A stretch of 64,000 nt of DNA from Sapria himalayana (taxonomy: Eukaryota; Streptophyta; Magnoliopsida; Malpighiales; Rafflesiaceae): positions 235,102 through 299,101 of the forward strand of contig JAREIK010002457.1 of the NCBI GenBank assembly GCA_029783825.1. The letters run 5' to 3'. Position numbers and translations under genes: made by a program. Positions 11,281 through 23,762 of this stretch are shown here, one piece after another; position 1 is the first letter of the stretch, and each line of letters begins with the position of its first letter. The notes beneath the pieces were generated by a model that ran no database searches, was not told the DNA's origin, and saw only the letters and a list, made by a program, of their open reading frames with translations.

Positions 11281-13830
11281 TTATTTAAAAAATGAAATAA
11301 CAAAAAATTTATTTTTGTTATTTTTTCTCATTTTTTAAGGTTATAACTTTTGAAAATATAATAATTTTTAAATTTTTTTTAAAATGAATACAATATTTAT
11401 TTATAATAATCATAATAATTATATATCATATAAATTCAATATAAACAAGTACATTGATAGATATTCTAATAATTATCAAAAAAAAAATTAAAAATCTATT
11501 ATGAAATGATTAATACAGATATACAAATATATTAGTAAATAATCAAAACCTAAAATGATTCAAAAGCAAAGCAAAATATATTAGTAAATAATAATTAATT
11601 GTTTTTAAATTTTTATTCTTTTTATAAGCTTATCTATTTTTTGATTAAAAATAATTTTATAAATTATATTTTTAACTCAATTTATTTTATAATTAATACA
11701 GATATACAAATAAAAAACTAAAAATCAAAATGATTTTTTGAAATTATAATGAAAACAAAAAAAATGAGATTTATTAATTATTATTTAGTGTATACCGTTT
11801 TAAGTATTATCTATATAGAGGTATCAGGATTTTTTTGTTTAGTGATTTAAGAGTTTAGGCATTTAGATGTGTATAGGTTTTATTTAAACGATAAAATAAC
11901 AAAAAAAAATATATTTTTTATTTTTTCACATGTTCAAAGGTTATAATCTTTGAAATCATAAAAATTTTAAAACTTTTTTCAAAAGTGAATACAATATTTA
12001 TTTATAATAATTATTAAATATAAATAACATATAAATTCAATATAAACATTTTTATTGATAAATATTCTAATAATGATCAAAAAATAAATTAATAATCTAT
12101 TATTAATAAGATATATATCATTTAGAATATAATTACAAATATTAAAATGATTCAGAAGCTAAGCAAAATATATTACTATATAATAATTTTTTGTTTTGAA
12201 ATTTGTTTTTAAAAATTTGTCTATATTTTTTTAGATGAAAAATAATTAATATAAATTGTATTTATTTAACTCATAATTTATTTTGTAATTAATATTTATA
12301 TAAAAATAATCAAAAAAATAATTAAAATGAATATTTAAAATTATAAGAAAAAAATGAGATTTATTATTTATTATTTAGGGTATATCGGTTTAATTTAATT
12401 ATATCTTTCTATTTAATAATTTATTTTGTAATTAATATTTTTATAAAAATAAACTGATAAATAATTAAAATAAAAATTTAAAATTAAACTGAATAAAAAT
12501 TAAAATGAAATTTATGATTTATTATTAATGTATACAAGTTTAATTGTTTAAGTTTTAAGAGGTTTTGTCATTTAGGAGTTTAGCTATTGTGTTTTTAGGC
12601 ATTTATTGGTTTATTGAGCTTATTTAAACAATAAAATAACAAAAAAAAATTATAATTTTTTATCATTTTTATAGGTCATAACCTTTGAAAATATAATAAT
12701 ATTTAATATTTTTTGAAATGTGAATAAAATATTTAGTTATAATAAAATTAATAATTATATATCATATAAATTCAATATAAACAATTTTATTGATAGATAT
12801 TAGAATAATTATGAAAAATTATATTAATAAACTATTAATAATAAGATAGATATTAATTAAAAAATATTTAGAAAATCCAAATTGATTCAAAATTAAAGTA
12901 AAATATATTACTAAATAATAATTTTTAATTTTTAAATTTTACTTCTTTTATAAGCGTATATATCTTTTTTGATTAAAAATAAATTATTTAAATTATATTT
13001 GTCGCACTCATAATTTTTTTTGTAATAAATATTTCTATAAAAATAAACTAATAAATAATTAAAATGAATATTTAAAATTATAATAAATAGAAATAAAAAT
13101 TAGATTTATTAATTATTATGTATTGTATAGCTGTTTAATGGTTTATGTATTTATGTATTAAAGGGTTTAGGAGTTTAATGATTTAACTGTGTATGCATTT
13201 AGTGGTTTATAGGTTTTATTTAAAAAATAAAATAAGAAAAAATTTATTTTTATTATAAATATAATAAAAATAATAATTTTTAAATTTTTTTCAAAAGTGA
13301 ATTCAATATTTAGTTATAATAATCATTATATTTATATTTCATATAAATTCAATATAAATAATTTTATTGATAAATATTCTAATAATTATCAGACAATAAA
13401 ATAACACTATATTATTAATAAAATAGATATCAATTAAAATATAATTACAAAACCTTAAATGATTCAGAAGGAAAGCAAAATATATTACTATATAATAAAT
13501 TTTTGTTTTGAAATTTTTTCTTCTTTTTATAAGTTTATCTATATTTTTTGATGAAAAATAATTTATATAAATTATATTTGTCTAACTCATAATTTATATT
13601 GTAATTAATATTTAATAAAAATAAACGAATAAATAATTGAAATGAATATTTTAATTTATAATGAAAAAAATAATATTGAGATTTATTATTTATTATTAAG
13701 GGTATACCAATTTAAAAGGATTATCTATTTAGGGTTTTCGTGATTTAGGACTTATTGACTTAAGTGTTTAGGCATTTACTAGTTTATAGGATTTATTTAA
13801 ACAATGAAATAACAACACATTATTTTTGAT
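11281..13830 (+). repeat. Satellite array, forward, between hAT fragment and inversion
   Basis: Monomers K (11,550), B (12,150), A (12,890) and B (13,460). Palindrome cores at 11,339, 11,939 and 12,674 match those at 1009, 1609 and 2342 at a constant offset of 10,330-10,332, so this is a second copy of the 1.0-3.5 kb region. The palindrome expected near 13,255 is deleted: sequence runs from the octamer side straight into ATAATAATTTTTAAA. No gene is visible. Confidence 0.9.
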
Positions 13831-13860
13831 ATTTAGTAGTTTATAGGATTTACTTAATAA
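13831..13860. other. Orientation switch: forward to reversed array
   Basis: Left of here, units read octamers then TTTTTGATATTT, the stretch just before the palindrome. Right of here, units read in reverse complement. Between them lies ATTTAGTAGTTTATAGGATT, a second copy of sequence at about 13,776-13,795, followed by a hairpin-like AAATTGAA...TTCAATTT at 13,867-13,888. The re-copied piece looks like a templated insertion at the joint. The hairpin also occurs near 35,000 and so belongs to the A monomer type. Confidence 0.75.
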
Positions 13861-16394
13861 TTAATAAATTGAATTTTTATTTCAATTTGTTATTATTTTA
13901 AATATTCATTTTAATTATTTATTAGTTTATTTTTATAGAAATTTTTATTACAAAATAAATTATGAGCGTGACACATATAATTTAAATAATTTATTTTTAA
14001 TCAAAAAAATATATATACGCTTTTAAAAGAAGTATAAAATAAGTATTAATAAAAATTAAAAATTAAAAATTAATATCAACTAATATATTTTACTTTAATT
14101 TTGAATCAATTTGGGTTTTGTAAATATTTTTTAATTAATATCTATCTTATCATAAATAGTTTATTAATTTAATTTATGATCATTATTATAATATCTATCA
14201 ATAAAATTGTTTTTATTTATTTTATATGATATAGAATTATTAAAATAATTATAAGTAAATATTATATTCAAATTTCAAAAAAATTTAAATATTATTAAAT
14301 TTTCAAAGGTTATAACATTTGAAAATGACAAAAAATTACCATTATTTTTTTGTTATTTTATTGTTTAAATAAAGCATATAAATTACTAAATGCCGAAAAA
14401 CATAAATAGCTAAACTCCTAAACGAAAAAACCTCAAAATACTTAAACCATTAAACTAGTATATATTAATAATAAATCATAAATCTGATTTTAATTTTTAT
14501 TCAGTATAATTTTAAATTTTTATTTTAATTATTTATCAGTTTATTTCTTTACAAATATTAATTACAATATAAATTATTAGTGAGATAGATATAACTTAAA
14601 TTAAACCGGTATACCCTAAATAATAAATCTCATTTTTTTTCATTATAATTTTTAATATTCATTTTAATTATTAATTTTATATTTTTATATAAATATTAAT
14701 TAAAAAATAAATTATGAGTTAGACAAATATAATTTATGTAAAATATTTTTAATCAAAAAATATAGATAAACTTTTTAAAATAAAAAAAAATTTCAAAAAA
14801 AATTATTATATAGTAATATATTTTGCTTTGCTTATGAATCATTTTATGTTTTGTAATTATATTTTAATTGATATATATGATATTAATAATAAATTATTAA
14901 TTAATTTTTTGATCATTATTAGAATATTTATCACTAAAATTGTTTATGTTGAAATATGAAATATAAATATATTGATTATTATAACTAAATATTGAATTCA
15001 CTTTTGAAAAAAAATTAAAATATATTATATTTTCAAAAGTTATAACCTTTAAAAATAGCAAAAAATAATAAAAATAAATTTTTTGTTATTTTATTTTTTA
15101 AATAAAACCTATAAACCACTAAATGCATACACAATTAAATCAGTAAACACCTAAACCCCATAATACCTAAATACATAAATTATTAAACTGCAATATAATA
15201 CATAATAATTAATAAATCTAATTTTAATTTCTATTTATTATAGTTTATATATTCATTTTAATTTTTTATTAGTTTATTTTTATAAAAATATTTATTACAA
15301 AATAAATTATAAGTGCGACAAATATAATTAAAATAATTTATTTTTAATCAAAAAATATATATACGCTTATAAAAGAAGGAAAAATTTAAAAATTAAAAAT
15401 TATTATCCAGTAATATATATTACTTTAATTTTGAAACAATTTGGGTTTTGTAAATATTTTTTAATTTATATCTATCTTATTATTAATAGTTTATTAATTT
15501 AATTTTTGATCATTATTATAATATCTATCAATAAAATTATTTATATTGAATTTATATCATATATAATTATTAATCTTATTATAACTAAATATTATATTCA
15601 CATTTTACAAAACATTAAATATTATTATATTTTCAAAGGTTTTAACCTATGAAAATGAGAAAAAATTACAAAATTTTTTTTTGTTATTTTATTAATTAAA
15701 TAAAACCAAAAAACCACTAAATGCCTAAAAACCTAAATCGCTAAACTCCTTAAAGACAAAACCTCTAAATACTTATACCATTAAACTAGTATACATTAAT
15801 AATAAATAATAAATTTCATTTTAATTTTTATTCAGTTTAATTTTAAATTTTTATTTTAATTAATTTTCAGTTTATTTTTATAGAAATATTAATTACAAAA
15901 TAAAATATTAGTGAGACAGATCTAATTTAAATTAGACCGGTATACCCTAAATAATAAATAATAAATCTCATTATTTTTAATTATAATTTTAAATATTCAT
16001 TTTAATTATTTGTTTGTTTATTTTTATATAAATATTAATTACCAAATAATTTATGAGTTACACAAATATAATTTATGTAAATTATTTTTCATTAAAAAAT
16101 TATAGATAAACTTTTTAAATGAAAAAAAATTTCAAAGCAAAAAAAATATTATATAGTAATATATTTTGCTTTGCTTCTGAATCATTTTAGTTTTGTAATT
16201 ATATTTTAATTGACATCTATCTTATTAATAATAGATTATTAAGTTATTTTTTCATCATTATTAGAATATTTTTTAATATAAATGTTTATATTGAATTTAT
16301 ATGATATATAAATATAATGATTATTATAACTAATTATTATATTCACTTTTGAAAAAAATTTAAAAATTATTATATTTTCAAATGTTATATTTTG

Positions 16395-16459
16395 AAAAAA
16401 ATTTAAAAATTTAAAAATTTAAAAATTTAAAAATTTAAAAATTTAAAAATTTAAAAATT
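16395..16459. repeat. AAAAATTT octamer microsatellite
   Basis: About eight tandem copies of the 8-mer AAAAATTT, grown from the AAATTTAAAAATT normally found beside the palindrome. The expansion lies between the left palindrome arm (CAAATGTTAT near 16,380) and a displaced right arm (CCTTTGAAAA near 16,467). It splits a palindrome that is intact in the paralogue near 37,518. Confidence 0.9.
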
Positions 16460-19400
16460 ATTAAAACCTTTGAAAATGTGAAAAAATAAAAAAAAATATT
16501 TTTTTCATTGTTATTCAATTGTTTAAATAAACCCTATACACCACTAAATGCCTAAGCATTTAAATCTCTAAACTACAAAATCCCGATACACCTATATAGA
16601 TAAAACTTTAAATCGGTATACCCTAAATAATAATTAATAAATTTTATTTTTATTTTTTTTCATTATAATTTAAAAAATTCATTTTGATTGTTTAGTTTGT
16701 TATTATTATATATGTATTAATTATAAAATAAATTATGAGTTAAAAATATAATTTATACAAATTATTTTCAATCAAAAAATTGATAAGCTTATTAAAAGAA
16801 TAAAAATTTAAAAACAAATAATTATTATTTAGTAATATATTTTGCTTTGATTTTGAATCATTTTAGGTTTTTATAATATATTTTAAGTAATATCAATCTT
16901 ATTCATAATAGATTTTTAATTTATTTTTTGATAATTATTTGAATATCTATCAATAAAATTGTTTATATTGAATTTATATCATATATAATTATTATGATTA
17001 TTATAAATAAATATTGTATTCACTTTTGAGAAAATTTAAAAATTATTATATTTTAAAAGGTTATAATCTTAAAAAATGAGAAAAAATAATAAAAATAAAG
17101 TATTAGTTATTTTATTTTTTAAATAAAACCTATAGACCATTAAATGCTTACTTACATAAATTAGTAAGCTCATAAACCCAGAAACTCCTAAATACATAAA
17201 GATTTTAACATCTATATACTACTTAATAAATAATAAATCTCATTTTTATTTCTATTTATTATAATTTTAAATATTCATTTTAATTATTTATAGTTTAATT
17301 TTTTAGAAAATTTCATTACAAAATAAATTTCGAGTAAGACAAATATTATTTAAATAATTTATTTTTAATCAAAAAAAATATAAGCTTATAAAAATAAGGA
17401 CAAATTTAAAAATTAAATATTATTATTTAGTAATATATTTTGATTTGATTTTGAATCATTTTGTGTTATGTAAATATATTTTAATTAATATTAATATTAT
17501 TAATAATAGTTTATTAATTTAATTTTTGATCATTATTATAATATCTATCATTAAATTGATTTATATTGAATTTATATGATATATAATTAGTAAGAATAAT
17601 ATAATTATACATTGTATTCACATTTCAAAAAATTTTAAAAATTATTTTATTTTTAAAGGTTATAAACTTTGAAAATCTGAAAAAATCTAAAAAAATTTTT
17701 TTTTTAGATTTTTTATAATATAAATAAAACCTATAAACCACTAAATATCTAAAAACATAAATTAATAAACTCTTAAACGACAAAACTCCTTATAAATAAA
17801 ACCATTAAACGGTATACCACATATAATAAATCTCATTTAATTTGTATTCATTATAATTTTAAATATTCATTTTAATTATTTATTAGTTTATTTTTTATAA
17901 AAATATTAATTATAAGATAAATAATGAGTGAGATAACTATAATTTTAATAATTTATTTTTAATAAAAAAAAATATAAGCATTTAAAAAGAAGTAAAAATT
18001 TAAAAACAAAAAATTATTATTTAGTAATATCTTTTACTTTGATTTTGAATCATTATATATAGGTTTTGCAATTATATTTTAATTGTTATCAATCTTATTA
18101 ACAATAATTTATTAATTTATTATTTGATCAATTTTATAATATCTAACAATAAAATTGCTTATATTGAATTTAAATGTCTTATAATTATTAAGATTATTAT
18201 AACTAAATATTATATTTACATTTAAAAAAATTTAAAAATTATTATATTTTAGAAGGTTATAACCTACAAAAATGATAAAAAATAAAAAAAATAATTTTTT
18301 TATTATTTTATTATTTAAATAAAACTTATAAACCACTAAATGCTTAACCATTTAAATCTCTAGTCTCCTAAACACCAAAATCTCCTAGGTACTTAAACCA
18401 TTAAACCTATATAACCTAAATAATAAATAATCAATCTCATTTTTATTTGTATTCATTATAATTTTAAATATTCATTTTATTTATTTTTTAGTTTATTTTT
18501 ATAGAAATATTAATTACAAAATAAATAATGAGTGAGACATATATAATTTAAATAAATTATTTTTTATAAAAAAAATAAAAGCTTATAAAAATAAACAAAA
18601 TTTCAAAAATTTAAAATTTTATTTAGTAATATAATTTACTTTGATTTTGAATGATTTTGGGTTCTACAAATATATTTTGATTAATATCTATCTTATTAAT
18701 AATAGTTTATTAATTTATTTTTTGATCATTATAATAATATATTTTAATACAATTTTTTATATTAAATTTACATCAAATATAATTATTAAGATTATCATAA
18801 CTAAGTATTATATTCATATTTTAGAAAGATTAAAAAATTATTATATTTTCAGGGGTTGTGACCTTTGAAAATCACGAAAATTCATAAAAATAAATCTTTT
18901 GTTCTTCATTGATTAAATAAAACCTATAAACACCTAAATGTGCAAACATATAAATCAATAAACTCCTTAACCCCAAAACCACAAAAAACTTAAACCATTA
19001 AATTGGTATAACCTAAATAATAAATAATAAATCTCTTTATATTAGTATTAATTATAATTTTAAATATTCATTTTAATTATTTATCAATTTATTTTTATAG
19101 TAATATTAATTATAAAATAAATTATTAGTGAGACAGATATAATTTAAATAATTTATTTTTCATCAAAAAAAATATATTCTTATAAAATGATGCAAAATTT
19201 TTTAAATAAAAAATTATTATTTTGTAATACATCTTATTTTGATTTTGAATCATTTTAGATTCTACAATTATATTTTAATTTATATTTTTCTTATTAATAC
19301 TAGATTATTAATTTATTTATTGATCATTATTATAATATCTATTAATAAAATTATTTATATTTAGTTTACATTATATATAATTATTAATATTATTATAACT

Positions 19401-20323
19401 AAATATTATATTCACATTTAAAAAAATTAAAAATTATTATATTTTCAAAGGTTACAACCTTCAAAAATTAAAAAAATTCAAAAAATTAAATTTTTTTTTT
19501 AATTCTTTAGATAATAACTATAAATCACTAATGGTTTAAACACTTAAATCACTAAACTCCTAAACCCAAAAATACCTAAATACTAAAATAATTAAATAGG
19601 TATATCCTGAATAATAAATAATAAATCTCAATTTTATTTGTATTCATTATAATTTTAAATAATGATTTTAATTATTTATTAGTTTATTATTATTGAATTA
19701 TAAATTACAAAATAAATTATGAGTAAGCCAAATTAATTTAAATAAATTAATTATTATAACAAAAATATAAAGTTATAAAAAAAGCAAAACATTAAAAAAT
19801 TATTATTAAGTAATATATTTTACTTTAATTTTGAAAAAATTTAGATTTTGAAAATATATTTTAAATAATATCTATCTTATTAAAAATAGTTTATTAAATT
19901 ATTTTTGATAATTATTATAATAACTAGCAATGTAATTATTTATATTGAATTTAAATGAATTATAATTATTAAGATTATTATAACAAAATATTATATTTAC
20001 ATTTGAAAAAAATTTAAAAATTATTATATTTTCAGAGGTTATATCCTTCAAAAATTAAAAAAATAATAAAAATAAATATTTTGTTATATCATTGTTTAAA
20101 TAAAACTTATAAACCACTAAATTCCTAAACACTTAAACCTCTAAACTCCTAAACACAAAATCACCTAAATACTTAAACTTTTAAACTCGTAATCCTTAAA
20201 TATAATTTAAATAATTTATTAAAATATTAATTACAAAATAAATTATGAGTGATACAAATATAATTTAAATAATTTATTTTTCATCAAAAAAAAATATAAG
20301 CTTATAAAAAGAAGCAAAAACTT

Positions 20324-20577
20324 TAAAAAAATTATTATTTAGTAATAAATTTTACTTGGATTTTGAATATTTTTAGGTTTTGCAATTATATTTTAATTTA
20401 TATATATCATATTAATAATAGCATATTAATTTATTTTTTGATAATTGATATACTATCTATCAATAAAATTGTTTATATTAGTTTATATTATATATAATTA
20501 TATTGATTATTATTACTAAATAATATATTCACATTTTTAAAAAATTTTAAAATTATTATATTTTCAAAGGTTATTTC
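20324..20577 (-). repeat. Recent local tandem duplication, copy 1
   Basis: Aligns without gaps to 20,664-20,917 at a constant offset of 340. I count about 11 differences over 240 aligned bases, so roughly 95 percent identity, much closer than between ordinary monomers. It is the C-type half-unit from the ATTATTTAGTAATA tag to the left palindrome arm. Confidence 0.9.
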
Positions 20578-20663
20578 ATTTGTTATTATTTATTATTATT
20601 TCAATAATAATATTTTTAAAATTATTATAATATCAATTATTGTATTTTAAAATTATATTTATT

Positions 20664-20917
20664 TTAAAAAATTATTATTTAGTAATAAATTTTACTTGGA
20701 TTTTGAATATTTTTGGGATTTGCAATTATATTTTAATTTATATCTATCATATTAATAATAGCATATTAATTTATTTTTTGATAATTGATATACTATCTAT
20801 CAATAAAATTCTTTATATTAGTTTATATTATATATAATTATAATGATTATTATTACTAAATAATGTATTCACATTATTTAGTAATTTTAAAATTATTATA
20901 TTTTCAAAGATTATTTC
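20664..20917 (-). repeat. Recent local tandem duplication, copy 2
   Basis: Partner of 20,324-20,577. The 86 bp between the copies is scrambled (ATTTATTATTATTTCAATA and similar) and is not a normal unit part. The octamer run is missing between the two copies, so the duplication covered only half a unit. Confidence 0.9.
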
Positions 20918-21766
20918 AAAGGTTATTTTTTGAATATTATAATTTAGTATTCACATTTTTCACCTTTGAAAATGTGAAAAAATATCAAAAATATTTTTTT
21001 TGTTATTTCATTGTTTAAATAGAACCTATAAACCATTAAATGCCTAAAAACATAAATTGCTAAAGTCATAAAATAAAAAAAACCTCTAAATACATAAAAT
21101 ATTTTACTAGTATACATTAATGAGAATTCATAAATCTCATTTTAATTTTTATTCAGTATAATTTAAAATTTGATTTTAAATATTTATCAGTTTATTTTTA
21201 TAGAAATATTAATTAAAAAATAAATTATTAGTGACATAGATCTAATTTAAATTAGACTGGTATACCCAAAATAATAAAGAATAAATCTCAATATTATTTT
21301 TTATATTATAATTTTAAATATTCATTTTAATTATTTATTTGTTTATTTATATATAAATATTAATTACAAATTAAATTGAGCTAGAAAAAAATAATTTATA
21401 TAAATTATTTTTCATCGAAAAAATATGGATAAACATTTTAAAAGAAAAAAAAATTAAAAAGAAAAAATTATTATATAGTAATATATTTTGATTTCTTCTG
21501 AATCATTTTAGGTTTTTTAGTATATTTTAATTGATATCTATCTTATTAATAATAGATTATTAATTTATTTTTTGATCATTTTTAGAATATCTATCAATAA
21601 TATTGTTTATATTGAATTTACATGATATATAATTATTAAGATTATTATAACTAAATATTGTATTCACATTTGAAAAAAAATTAAAAATTATTATATTTAT
21701 AAAGGTTATAAACGTCAAAATTGATAAAAAATTTGAAAATTTTTTTTTTATTTCATTTTTTAAATA

Positions 21767-21846
21767 AAACATATAAACTACTAAATGCCTAAACACTTAA
21801 ATCACTAAACTCCTAAACTCCAAAAAACTTTAACCATTAAACCGGT
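21767..21846 (-). repeat. Octamer run, 10 tandem units without indel
   Basis: Ten uninterrupted 8-base words, most beginning AAA on the + strand (reverse complement of TTTANNNN). They run from AAACATAT to AAACCGGT. The run ends at the conserved CCGGT junction. The 8-base register is exact over 80 bases. Its duplicate is at 49,931-50,010. Confidence 0.9.
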
Positions 21847-23663
21847 ATATCCTAAATAATTAAGCATAAATTTCATTTTTATTTGTATTCAATAATTTTA
21901 ATATTCATTTTAATTTCTTATTAGATTATTTTTATAAAAATATTAAATGCAAAATAAAATTATGAATGAGAAAAAGATAATTTAAATAATTTATCTTCAT
22001 CAAAAAAATTTATGAGCTTATAAAAAGAATCAAAAATTTAAAAATAAAAAATTATTATTTAGTAATATATTTTACTTTGATTTTGAATCTTTTTAGGGTT
22101 TATAAATATATTTTAATTAAGATCTATCTTATTAATAATAGTTTAAAAATTTATTTTATGATCAGTATTATAATATCGATCAATAAAATTATTTATATTA
22201 AATTAACATGATATTTAATTTTTATGATTATTATAATTAAATATTGTATTAACATTTGAAAAAAAAATAAAAATTATAATATTTTTAATGGTTATAACCA
22301 TGAAAATGAAAAAAAATCATAAAATTAATATTTTTGTTTATTAATTTTTTAAATAAAACCGATTAACCACAAAATAGCTAAATACTTAAATTACTAAACT
22401 CCTAAACCCTAATACTGCTGCACCACACACACATAACGAGGGACCACAGTACACACGTGCACATATTCTTGTCCATTTTGGTGTAGCGTTTAGAGGGACC
22501 ATCAAGTCCTGGAAGCAGCCAGAGGTATGGGCCACCTGCTTAGAGAGGCCCCCGCTAGCAAGCCGGGATGATAACATTCAGACAAGAGACGAGACCGAGC
22601 AAAGTGGTCGGTAGTAAACCCAGGAGTAGCTAGGAGTGGGTCCCGCTAGACCTATCAGGCAGCATAGTGGGCCACCCAACCGTCACCCAATAGGAGTAGC
22701 AGTTAATCCATGATTAATTGGAGAGCTGGCAAAATCTGAAGAATCCCCAAGCATGGCCAATAAGCAATGGAGTCAGACCAGCCACACGGGAATGAAAGAT
22801 TCAAACATGTAGTTTATGTTTGTAGTCTTATTTGTATTATGGACTTTGTATGCACCCTATACTTGTAGAGATGGATCATGACATACTCACACACACAATC
22901 TTGTCGGTTCTCTATGTAGCATGCATTGAGGGCAACTGGACCCATGAATATCTCTAAGTAGGGCCTACTAATACATTTTGTAAATACACATTAGGCGATG
23001 CTACACTCCCAAGAGCAGAAGTCCCATCATTATAGCATTTTGTAAATTTACTTGTATTCTAGCATGGTTGTACGCGTAGATAATTAGACAATGAGATGGA
23101 CCTCATCACACATGCACATCGATGCATGCATATTTTTTGATATTTTGTTGGTGCAACATACGGCCACTTCTTGGAGCTCGAGGAGGAAGCATTCTAACCT
23201 AAGAGATACTCTTTTGAGGATCATTAGAGCAAAAGAATGTGGAATTCAGAGGTGAGAATGAATTGACAAAGTACCATAGATATGGACTTGTGGATTTATC
23301 GGTATTTAGTTTTTCATGTATTCCATTGCATAGCAATGACAAAAGCAAACACTTGATGCTGCATGTCACACACATGCACAATATAATATTTGCATAGTTT
23401 TAATATGGTGCATCATTCACGTTCCTCCAAAAGGCTTGGACAAATCCGAATGGAAAGGACGCAGTGCGCATAATGACTCAATGCCAACTCTGATGTCTGG
23501 GAATGCCAGATGATTTTAGTTGTATTTGTATGCTTGGAATTAATAGGCATTATATTTTTTTAATGTATTTTATGCATAGAATCATTAAGGTGCATAGGAT
23601 TTGGTTGGCTGGCCTAAATTAGTCAACTTTTTAGTCTCTTTTAAGTTGTGTGACTAAATGATA

Positions 23664-23702
23664 AATAAAGTGTGTATTTTCCAAAAAAAACAAAAAAAAA
23701 AT
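23664..23702 (+). promoter_or_regulatory. AATAAA signal followed by A tract
   Basis: AATAAA at 23,664-23,669 is followed 14 bases later by a run of A interrupted once by C, at 23,683-23,702. The other copy has AATAAA at 51,830-51,835 and an A tract at 51,849-51,858. This spacing is what a reverse-transcribed polyadenylated transcript would leave, but in an AT-rich plant sequence chance is also possible. Confidence 0.4.
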
Positions 23703-23762
23703 AAACCCTAAACTTTAAATCCTAAACCTTAAAACATAAACTATAACCCTACTCATTAAACA
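23703..23762 (+). repeat. Degenerate telomere-like CCCTAAA run
   Basis: Words of the form AAACCCTAA, AATCCTAAACC and ATAACCCTA follow directly on the A tract. They resemble the Arabidopsis-type telomere repeat CCCTAAA but are heavily worn. The other copy at 51,862-51,940 keeps more of them. Confidence 0.5.

Larger units (their letters stand above)
13861..22410 (-). repeat. Satellite array, reversed orientation, first higher-order copy
   Basis: Monomer tags on the + strand: A (14,100), B (14,840), A (15,430), B (16,180), K (16,850), H (17,450), I (18,060), G (18,650), E (19,250), D (19,840), C (20,360), C again (20,700, a recent duplicate), B (21,500), J (22,090). Palindrome cores lie near 14,308, 15,038, 15,638, 17,059, 17,658, 18,255, 18,854, 19,450, 20,037, 21,704 and 22,290. 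The first 5 kb pairs with 34,990-39,950 at offset 21,050-21,140. In inverted orientation, its first 4.2 kb pairs with 1-4140. Open frames such as 18,641-18,868 begin at TTG, not ATG. Confidence 0.92.

Noticed and set aside
14280..22300. CRISPR-like array, suggested by a regularly spaced palindromic repeat
   Set aside because: Spacing is about 600 bp, the intervening sequence is homologous rather than unique, and there are no cas genes. It is a satellite.
22386..22577. 63-codon minus-strand frame at the left edge of block copy 1
   Set aside because: It spans the satellite/block boundary, and indels in the other copy break the frame.
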